In this document: positions 53,930 through 64,000 of the stretch, piece by piece
Numbering within the stretch: the stretch's first letter is position 1
Layout of the letters: every line of letters begins with the position of its first letter
Assembly (NCBI RefSeq): GCF_900217815.1
Contig: NZ_OBMT01000008.1
Location: 99,928 to 163,927 of the forward strand
DNA: 64,000 nt
Reading direction: 5' to 3'
DNA from: Rhodobacter maris
GTDB lineage: Bacteria > Pseudomonadota > Alphaproteobacteria > Rhodobacterales > Rhodobacteraceae
The notes under the pieces: model-generated
The model's database searches: none
What the model was told of the DNA's origin: nothing
What the model saw: the letters and a program-made list of their open reading frames with translations, nothing else
Position numbers and translations under genes: made by a program

Positions 53930-55239
53930 CGGTTCATCCCCGCGTTGGCGGGGAACAGGGCTGACGGATCGTGCAACCGGTTGCAGGTACCGGTTCATCC
54001 CCGCGTGGGCGGGGAACAGGGCGCACCCTCTCCGCCCTCGCGGAACTGTCCTGGTTCATCCCCGCGTGGGCGGGGAACAGCGTGGTCGATCAAGGACAAG
54101 GCGCAGGTCAAGCGGTTCATCCCCGCGTGGGCGGGGAACAGTTCGCCATGTTGGCGATCACCCACCCATCCGCCGGTTCATCCCCGCGTGGGCGGGGAAC
54201 AGCAATTTTCGTCCCAGCCGTGGCATCCGGGTCGCGGTTCATCCCCGCGTGGGCGGGGAACAGGCGCAGCGAGACGTGATCTTTCGCCCGTGGCGCGGTT
54301 CATCCCCGCGTGGGCGGGGAACAGGTCTCGATCGGGTTTGACGACAGCACCGGCAGCGGTTCATCCCCGCGTGGGCGGGGAACAGTCGCTCACATCGAGC
54401 CGCATCTTTGCGGTCAGTGGTTCATCCCCGCGTGGGCGGGGAACAGAACATGCGCTGCCCAACGGTAATAGCTGCGGCCGGTTCATCCCCGCGTGGGCGG
54501 GGAACAGCGCCGACGCCGCGGGTTTTTCGATAAAGGCGGCGGTTCATCCCCGCGTGGGCGGGGAACAGGAGACCCCATGGTTCCCCACCTTGGAGGAGTG
54601 CGGTTCATCCCCGCGTGGGCGGGGAACAGTATCGGCCAAGGTCTGACCTTGCCGATAAAGTCGGTTCATCCCCGCGTGGGCGGGGAACAGTGCCATCGAA
54701 GCACGTGCGGGGCGGGCTGGCGCGGTTCATCCCCGCGTGGGCGGGGAACAGCCCCGCACCGATGAGGATTACGACGCGGCGATCGGTTCATCCCCGCGTG
54801 GGCGGGGAACAGAGCCTCTTCGCACCAAGCGCGATGGAACCCCTCGGTTCATCCCCGCGTGGGCGGGGAACAGCCCGACCACACCCACGATCACCGCCCA
54901 CCATTCGGTTCATCCCCGCGTGGGCGGGGAACAGCGTCCACCTGGGCATGGTCTGCCAATCAGGCGCGGTTCATCCCCGCGTGGGCGGGGAACAGACGGT
55001 CCGAAGCCTTCACGGCGCTGACACGGGCGGTTCATCCCCGCGTGGGCGGGGAACAGTACCTCGTGATGGGCGAGCGGCAGCAGGAGATCGGTTCATCCCC
55101 GCGTGGGCGGGGAACAGGACGACGCGAACGGGATTTCCGTTTCAATCTGCGGTTCATCCCCGCGTGGGCGGGGAACAGTTGATTAGCGGAAGCATGATCA
55201 TAGCGCGTTCCGGTTCATCCCCGCGTGGGCGGGGAACAG
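53930..55239 (-). CRISPR. Type I-E CRISPR array, 22 repeats and 21 spacers
   Basis: Twenty-two 29-bp repeats and 21 spacers of exactly 32 bp, strictly periodic at 61 bp. On the plus strand a repeat runs from CGGTTCATCCCC to GGGGAACAG. On the minus strand it begins CTGTTCCCCG and ends GATGAACCG, matching the E. coli type I-E pattern, so transcription is leftward from the leader beside cas2. The repeat at 53930 has one substitution in the loop (GCGTTGG for GCGTGGG) and is the old, leader-distal end. Repeats at 54052 and 54418 differ at the base next to the spacer (T for C). All others are identical. Confidence 0.98.
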
Positions 55240-55326
55240 ACTTCCTGCAGACCATTGATCTACCGAGATTTTCACAATGTCAAAGAGCGCACCGAGTTCC
55301 AACGCGATTTTCGTTCTGGCCCGGCC
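55240..55326 (-). promoter_or_regulatory. CRISPR leader
   Basis: The 87 bp between the cas2 stop and the first (newest) repeat are richer in A/T than their surroundings. They should contain the array promoter and the integration signal. A GATCAATGGTCTG stretch resembles the IHF consensus with two or more mismatches, so an IHF site is only suggested. Confidence 0.6.
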
Positions 55327-56629
<1,303 letters not shown>

Positions 56630-56633
<4 letters not shown>

Positions 56634-57301
56634 GTCGCCCGCCGGATCAGCATCAGCCCGCAGCCGAAGGCCTTGGCGCGCCCGAACCCTTGCCCAAGCT
56701 GAGCGACAAAGGCCGCGGGGTCGGTCACTTCGATCTGGCCGGTCAGATCGAGGATACCGAATTGCTTCTGGCCCCTGCGCGGGCCGCGATGGCCCGGCAG
56801 CACCTCGACCGAATAGTCCTCGATCTGCGCGCGGATCAGCCGGAACCCGGCCTTTTCCCCTTGCCGCGCGAGCCACGCCGCCCCCTCGGTCTGCGCAAGG
56901 GCTACGCGTTCCCCGGCGCGGGCCGCCGTGGGCACCGACCGCAGCGCGTCCATCACCACATCGACCCGCGCACCGCCGCGCTTCATCCGCGTGGCATTAG
57001 CGCGCAAGGACAGATCGAGCCGGTCGCCGGGGTTCAAATCGGGAGCGAAGTCCTTGACCCGATGCGGCGCGAAGAGGTCGGTCTGCGCCGGCGGGCGGGC
57101 CGAGAGGGTCAGAAACTGCCCCTCGGCTTCCTCGCGCCACAGAAAATCGCGGCGCCGGTCATGGCCGTCGGAAAAGATCGACCAGAGCAGATTATGCGCG
57201 GCCGAGCGGCGATGCCCCGCGCCCGAGGGCAGCAAAAGCGGCGCAAGCGCCTGCGCGGCGGGGCTGCGCGCGAGGCGGATCTGGCTCAGATAGAGGCTCA
57301 T
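56630..57301 (-). CDS. cas6e: crRNA endoribonuclease Cas6e (CasE)
   Basis: A 223-residue RAMP nuclease that cuts the repeat hairpin to release crRNA. AAHNLLWSIF places catalytic His36 where E. coli CasE has His20, and the C-terminal glycine-rich loop GFGRAKAFGCGLMLI is intact. RDFLWRE matches the E. coli RDFLFH segment. Overlaps cas5e and cas1. Confidence 0.95.
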
Positions 57302-57980
57302 GACGTGGCCTCCAGCGCGATCTCGACCGGCTGGCGGGCGAATGTGCGGGGGGCGAAGTGCCACAGGCCGCGGTCGATGGCGCGGTCGTGGACCTGCTCG
57401 CCCACCTCGGCATCGACGATCAGCATGCGGGCCAGCGGAGCGCCGCCACGGCACAGCCAGGGCGGCGGGGTGAGATGGGCCAGGGCCTCGGCGGGGGTTT
57501 CGGCCTGCACGATCTTTGCGCCGGGGGGCGCCGAAAGGGGGCAGGATTTGCGGCCCAGATAAAGCGTGAAATGCGGGCGGGTCAGTGCCGCTTGCAGGGT
57601 CTCGAGCCCCGCGCCCTGCACCGCCACGCCGTAAAACACCCCCGCGCGGTAGTCGCGCAGGGTGATCGTGGTGTTGGTGCGCCCCTTCGCGTCGCGCAGC
57701 GCCTCGGGGCGGGAATTGGGGCGTTTGGCGGCCGCCGAGGGCACCGTTTCGATGGTGTGATAATCGCGCAGCGGCACCCCGGCCTCGAAGATCGCCACCG
57801 AGATCGACAAGGCGTCGAGAGCGGAGAAATCGCCCTCGCGCCGGATCCCCAAAGCCGCACCCAGAAGCCCGAGGATGGCCGAGCGGGCGGGCCAGATCAG
57901 CGAGCCGCGCCGCTCGTGCCCCGCCAGCTCCCCCATTGCGGCAAGGCTCGCCGAAAGCCCAAAAATGAGAACGGGTTGCA

Positions 57981-57981
<1 letters not shown>
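57298..57981 (-). CDS. cas5: Cascade subunit Cas5e (CasD)
   Basis: A 227-residue RAMP protein that caps the 5' handle of the crRNA. LIFGLSASLAAMG is a form of the E. coli L-x-G-P-L-Q-S-W-G start and the middle RDYHTI and LRDYRAGVFYGVAV fit the type I-E family. ATG 57981 overlaps the cas7 stop by one base. Confidence 0.94.
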
Positions 57982-59565
<1,584 letters not shown>

Positions 59566-59569
<4 letters not shown>

Positions 59570-61035
59570 GCTGCTTTCCCTTTCTTTCTCTCGGGCGGGG
59601 GCAGGGTCAACGCCTCGAAGATCTCCCTGCCCTGCTTGCCGTAACCGGCAAAGGCGAGGCCAAGAAACTTCCAGGCGTCGAACACGCGCTGCATCTGATC
59701 AGTCTCGCGGGTTTCGATGCCGTCGAAGGCGAGCTTCTCGAACTGCCCCATCGCCTGACGCCGCAGGTCGGAGAGCCAGTCCGCCGCCGGATCGCCGCCC
59801 GCCCGGATCGTATCGAGATGCGCCAGAAACCGGGCCTCGGTCTCGGCAAAGAAGGTCTCGCGTTCCGCCTCGCGCGCCTCGCCGCCCGCAAGCACGGGTT
59901 CAAGCGCACCGCGCAGAGCCAACGCCGCCGCCTCGGCCGCCGCGATCAGCCCGGCAAGGCAGGCCCAGCCGTCGTCGGCAAGATCCAGCACCGGCTGCAC
60001 CGACAGGGTGAAATCGCGCGGTTTCATGTTGTCCATCGCCCAACCGGCGACGATCACCGACCCGCCGCCCTGCCGCCCGTTCCAGTCGCGCAAGCAAAGC
60101 GCCAGCTCGGAAAGCTCGTCCTTGCTCTGCTCGGCAATGATCCCAAGCCAGTTGCGATAGCCGAACCGCCCGGCGCGGGGGTGTTTGGGCAGCCATTCCG
60201 TGCCCGGTTTCATGCGGTAATAGGGGCTGAGCGGATGTTTCCAGAGCGCGTAATTGGTGCCATAGGGCCGCTGGATCACCCCCGTGACGCGCCCTCCCTC
60301 GGCCACCAGCCGCAGCCGGCGGGGCTGGCCAAAGAACGCCTCTGGGGCGAACGGCGCGCCCTCGGGCGGCAGGGTCTGCTGGCCGGTATCGGAAACGCGC
60401 GTGGGGCGCATCCACGGCAGATCCTCGGCCCGGCCGGGCTGACCGCAGGGCACATTGGCCCAGATCAGATCCCACAGGCTGCCCTGCCTCTCGTACGGAT
60501 CGACCAGCGTCACCAAGGGCCCGCCGCCGCGCATCGAGGTGCGGTTGCCCGCGCCCCCCGAGGGCGCAAAGGCCTGAAAAGTATAAAGCGCCATAGCCGC
60601 TTCGGGCAGATCGAGCGCCGGGTAGCGACCCCGATGCACGATCACATCTGCATTGTTACGCGCGGTATTCGCCCCGGCGCTGTCGATGAAGAGCATGTCG
60701 GGGGGGCTATCCTCGCCCTTGATCGGCTCGAAATCCTGCAAGAACCTCGGGCCATCCCCAAGCAGGTTGAACGCGGGGGCAAAGGCGGCCAGGCTTTCGC
60801 GCAGACGCGCCGAATCGGCGGCCCTGCGGCGTTTCCAGTCGGCCCTGTCGGCGGGCGGATCGGCCAGATAAACCAGCCCGATCAGCAGCTCGAGGCAGGC
60901 AATGTCGAAATCGGGGCGGTGCCAGTCGGGCGCCACAATCTCCGGTTCCGCCATCTGCCAGGGCGCGATGGTGCGGCGCGCCCCATCCCGACACCGCACC
61001 GCAATCCATGGGTCTGCAATCAAATTGAGCGTCAT
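59566..61035 (-). CDS. cse1: Cascade large subunit Cse1 (CasA)
   Basis: A 489-residue protein (E. coli, 502) that reads the PAM and recruits Cas3. Family landmarks are MTLNLIADPWIAVR, FQAFAPSGGAGNRTSMRGGGPL, WDLIWANVP and the C-terminal four-helix bundle. ATG 61035 is preceded by GGAGG at five bases; the in-frame GTG at 61041 is less likely. Confidence 0.96.
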
Positions 61036-61114
61036 CAACACCTCCGCTCAGAACCAATGCAGGCAGTAAATCCCCCGCATCGACACCCGTAAAGAGGGTT
61101 AATTTCATCGGATG

Positions 61115-63619
61115 TCAGGAAGTGACGCCCTCGAAGACAAGCCCGCACTCGCGGTCGTAACGCAAGCCCTTACAGATCGTGCCGTCGTCAGCCACCGGGC
61201 AGAGCCGGACCTCGGCGCGTCTCCAGTCGGGCCAGTCGCGGGTGGCGGCGACGATCTGCGGGGTGGTCTGATCGGGCAAGGGCAGCGCGTCGAGCCGCGC
61301 CGCGCGGGCCGAGACCTCGGAGAGCGCCCAGGCCTCGGCAGGCGAGAGATCGGCGCCCTCGGCCCAGGGCGCAAGGCCCGAAGCGGTGTGCCGCGCCAGA
61401 ACCAGCGTGCGGGTGGGACCGCCCAGCCGCGTCGGATAACTTGTATCGGGGGAGGCCCCGCCGCCGTCACGATAGCCGCGCGACAGATCGACAAGGTTGT
61501 GAACCGCCTGCGTTCGGGCGGCGGCTGCCTTGCCCAGAGCCTCGGTTTCGGCGCGGGTCAGGGCCTCGGGCACCGGTTCGGCCGCCTCGCCATGCACCGC
61601 CTCGATCAGGGCGCGCAGGCCCTGCGGAGCCTCGATCCGGCCCGCGGCAGAGAGCACCCTCGCCGTGCGCCAGACATCGGCCAGATCATAGACAAAAGCC
61701 CCGCGCCCGAGCGTGCCCCGCAGCCAGCGGTCATCGGCGACGACGGCGGGATCGGGGGAGAGCACATGAAGCACGGGCGCGGCAACCGGGCGGGCGGCGG
61801 CAGGACGTTCCTCCATGTGCCGCCAAAGCCTGCCTGCGCGCTGGATCAGCGCGGCGATGGGGGCGAGGTCCGAGATCATCACGTCGAAATCGAGATCGAG
61901 CGAGGATTCCAGCACCTGCGTGCCCACCAGCACGAAGCCCGCCCGCCCCTGCCCGGTCTTGCCGACCGTGGCCAACACCTCGGCCTCGATCCGCTTGCGG
62001 TCGCACAGCGCAAAACGGGCGTGCAGAAGCCTTGCGGGGATGCCCCGCGCCAAAAGCGCCTCGCGCGCCGCAATCGCCTCATCGACCGAGTTGCGCACGA
62101 AGACGCAGGCCGCGCCCTGCCCCGCCGCCGTCACCAGATGATCGACCGCCGCCGCGACCGTCTCGATCCGGGCAACCGTGACCGGCCCCTTGACCGGGCG
62201 CGGATCGGCGGCAAAGTCGCTGACCGCCGGGCCGCCCGCCACCGTCAGCGCCGGATAGGCGGGGCTGACGCCCTTCCCGCCGTAAGTCGCGAGCAGCTTT
62301 TCGCGCAGCGCCAGTGGCAAGGTTGCGGTGAGCACGATCGCCGAGCCCCCCGCCGCGCGGTGCATCTGCAACAGCCGTTCGAGTTCCTTGGCAATGTAGG
62401 CCTCGCCCATCTCATGGACCTCGTCGACGATCAGGATCTTCGACGAAAGGCCGAAGTGGCGCAGGGTTTGATGCTTGACCGGCAGCACTGCCATCAGCGC
62501 CTGATCAATGGTGCCCACCCCCACATCGGCCAAGAGCGCGCGGCGGCGGCTTTCGGCCAACCAGTCTGTGCAGGAGGGATCGTCCTCGCCCCGCGCGTCC
62601 CCCGAAACCAGATCGCGGAAATCGGCCGAGAGCCCTGCCCGCCCATGCGCCAGGGTCAACGTCGGCGCGGCAAAGATCCGACCTACAATCTGTGCGGAAC
62701 GGCGAAACATCGCATCCGCCGTCGCCATTGTCGGCAGGGCGAAGTAAAGCCCCCGCCCCTTGCCCGCCAACGCCATCCGATGCGCCAGGATCAGTGCGGC
62801 CTCGGTCTTGCCTGCGCCGGTTTCATCCTCGATCACCGCCAGCATCGGGCCGTCTGGCAAGGGCAGCGCGGTGCAGGCCGCCTGCATCGGGCGTAGCGCA
62901 AAATCGAAAAGCGGGCCGGGTTGCGCCACGGTGCCGCCAAGCCCCGCTTCGGCCACCGCGACCGTCGAAACCTGCCGGGCCTGCGCCAGATAGTCGAAGA
63001 GCGGCAGGTCCGGGGTCTGCGCCGTGAACCAGCGCGTGTTCGAGCCGACCCAGTCGGCGCAGGCACAAAGCCCGGGCAACCACCATGAAAGCCGGGTGGC
63101 ATCGACCAGATCAAGCACATCAAGCGAAGCCCCGGGCCAGAGGTCGCAAAAGGCCTCGATCACCTCGGCGGCAGGGGCCGCGCCAGAGCCGACACGGTGC
63201 ATCGCGAGACCAAATTCCCGCACCCTTGCGGGCTTGGGCAGCGCACCGATGGCCAGATCGGGCGGCCTTCCGTGATGCCCCGCCACGGCGGCATAAAGCT
63301 GCCAGCGCAGATCGGGGTCGCCGCCCAGTCGCTCGGCGAGATGCGCGTCGTTTTGGTGCAGCAACACCTCGGTCAATTCCCAATGCCGCGGGCCCTGCGC
63401 AGGCGCGCCCGCAAGCATCGCCCGAAAGCTGTCGCTGATCTTGCCCAGATCATGCAGCGCCACCAGCAGCACCAGCGCCGCCCTCAGCGGCGGGACCAGG
63501 GCGAAAGGCTCGATCAAATGCTCGGCCACGGCCGCCACATCCAACATGTGATAGACGGCAGGATGGGCGGGCAACTCATCGCCCACAGGGCTTTTGCCGG
63601 GCCAGTCCCAAAAGCTCAT
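61115..63619 (-). CDS. cas3: CRISPR helicase-nuclease Cas3
   Basis: An 834-residue effector. The N-terminal HD nuclease has HPAVYHMLDVA, ALHDLGK and AGHHGRPP. The SF2 helicase follows with Walker A ETGAGKTEAA, DEVH box as VDEVHEMG, TATLP, and GTQVLESSLDLDFD with QRAGRLWRH. All motifs look intact, so the system should degrade targets found by Cascade. An 80-bp gap separates it from cse1, so cse1 could have an extra promoter. Confidence 0.97.
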   Translation of the reverse strand: MSFWDWPGKSPVGDELPAHPAVYHMLDVAAVAEHLIEPFALVPPLRAALVLLVALHDLGKISDSFRAMLAGAPAQGPRHWELTEVLLHQNDAHLAERLGGDPDLRWQLYAAVAGHHGRPPDLAIGALPKPARVREFGLAMHRVGSGAAPAAEVIEAFCDLWPGASLDVLDLVDATRLSWWLPGLCACADWVGSNTRWFTAQTPDLPLFDYLAQARQVSTVAVAEAGLGGTVAQPGPLFDFALRPMQAACTALPLPDGPMLAVIEDETGAGKTEAALILAHRMALAGKGRGLYFALPTMATADAMFRRSAQIVGRIFAAPTLTLAHGRAGLSADFRDLVSGDARGEDDPSCTDWLAESRRRALLADVGVGTIDQALMAVLPVKHQTLRHFGLSSKILIVDEVHEMGEAYIAKELERLLQMHRAAGGSAIVLTATLPLALREKLLATYGGKGVSPAYPALTVAGGPAVSDFAADPRPVKGPVTVARIETVAAAVDHLVTAAGQGAACVFVRNSVDEAIAAREALLARGIPARLLHARFALCDRKRIEAEVLATVGKTGQGRAGFVLVGTQVLESSLDLDFDVMISDLAPIAALIQRAGRLWRHMEERPAAARPVAAPVLHVLSPDPAVVADDRWLRGTLGRGAFVYDLADVWRTARVLSAAGRIEAPQGLRALIEAVHGEAAEPVPEALTRAETEALGKAAAARTQAVHNLVDLSRGYRDGGGASPDTSYPTRLGGPTRTLVLARHTASGLAPWAEGADLSPAEAWALSEVSARAARLDALPLPDQTTPQIVAATRDWPDWRRAEVRLCPVADDGTICKGLRYDRECGLVFEGVTS

Positions 63620-63924
63620 CAGAAAACTCCACAGGTTTAAAAACAGGCCATCCCGGATCTGACGCGCCCGAGGCTACACCGCGTCGTCTTCCTGCGCCAA
63701 CAGACCTCGCAGAAACGCCCCCCCTTGCGTCGAAAAATGTCGCGGGGGCGTAGACAATCAACCTGAGCGTGATCGGTCCCTGCTCGCTGGATCTGCTCAG
63801 ACTGGAGGCTTTTGGTTTAGAGAAAATCCTGACGCAGTTCCTCCGAAGCGGCAGGTCATTAGGCTCCAGACCCATTGATTTCAGGCTTCTGGCGTGTTTC
63901 AGGCCCCGCAAGGAGACCTGATCT
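63620..63924. other. Upstream region of cas3, no gene
   Basis: About 305 bp between the cas3 start and the transposase at the edge. It must contain the cas operon promoter on the minus strand and, in its right part, the terminal sequence of the IS element. I cannot fix the IS end because the other terminus is outside the window. Confidence 0.5.
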
Positions 63925-64000
63925 ATGAGCAATCTTTACTGGCTGACCGAGGCGCAGATGGAGCGTCTGAAACCGTTCTTTCCGAAGAGCCATGGCAAGC
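63925..64000 (+). CDS. IS5-family transposase, N-terminal fragment at window edge
   Basis: MSNLYWLTEAQMERLKPFFP and the following five residues are the conserved start of IS5-family (IS427-like, first-frame) transposases. AAGGAGA lies before the ATG. The gene runs off the window after 25 codons. It differs from the dead element at 52832-53918. Confidence 0.8.
   Translation, partial: MSNLYWLTEAQMERLKPFFPKSHGK

Noticed and set aside
55240..55326. Consensus IHF site in the CRISPR leader
   Set aside because: Only a partial match with at least two mismatches; noted in the leader entry but not called.

Overview
The window is GC-rich DNA with tightly packed, start/stop-overlapping operons and protein sequences typical of an alphaproteobacterium, most like a Rhodobacter-type member of the Rhodobacterales: PntAB, the HupTUV hydrogen sensor, a nickel ECF transporter, TelA/XpaC genes and a type I-E CRISPR locus. 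No rRNA is present and there is one tRNA gene.

Layout. 181-5123 (+): a DUF2946 protein, two NosL-family copper proteins, an ABC permease/ATPase pair and a polytopic membrane protein, all but the first two genes start/stop coupled. 5198-5371: two REP-like double palindromes and a terminator. 5394-8420 (-): pntAB transhydrogenase. 8711-12094: a methyltransferase-like membrane protein, kynU, moaA and a universal stress protein. 12134-18315 (-): hydrogen genes, namely an orphan HoxH-type large subunit, its maturation protease, HypC and the complete HupT-HupU-HupV sensor. 19336-23348: nikKMLQO nickel importer divergent from a NikR-family regulator with a near-consensus NikR operator between them, so nickel supply sits beside the NiFe enzymes that need it. 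23361-26986: phoX phosphatase behind 11-bp direct repeats resembling Pho boxes, then a di-haem protein. 27026-33632: SRPBCC protein, nudC, a NitT/TauT/THI5-type ABC transporter, tadA and an RluB-like pseudouridine synthase with a 14-copy repeat tail. 33752-39991: a likely envelope-stress cluster (small membrane peptide, XpaC-like, TelA, DUF2927 lipoprotein, SPFH/GYF_2 protein, zinc-ribbon membrane protein). 40045-44275: PfkB kinase, dtd, DEAD-box helicase, tdk, trxC.

44384-50628 is a 6.2-kb integrative element in the 3' end of tRNA-Ala(CGC). It has 14-bp att repeats, a P4-type integrase next to attR, an AlpA-like regulator and a primase/helicase, which is the layout of a phage satellite. Next to attL it carries an operon of two tiny membrane proteins and a SWIM zinc-finger protein, the best candidate here for an undescribed system.

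50804-64000 is a defence region: a truncated mcrC, a WYL-regulator pseudogene (one frameshift, one nonsense codon) behind a perfect 9-bp inverted repeat, a dead IS5-type element, a CRISPR array of 22 repeats whose old end abuts that IS, a complete type I-E cas operon (cas3-cse1-cse2-cas7-cas5-cas6e-cas1-cas2, all minus), and the start of another IS5-family transposase at the window edge.
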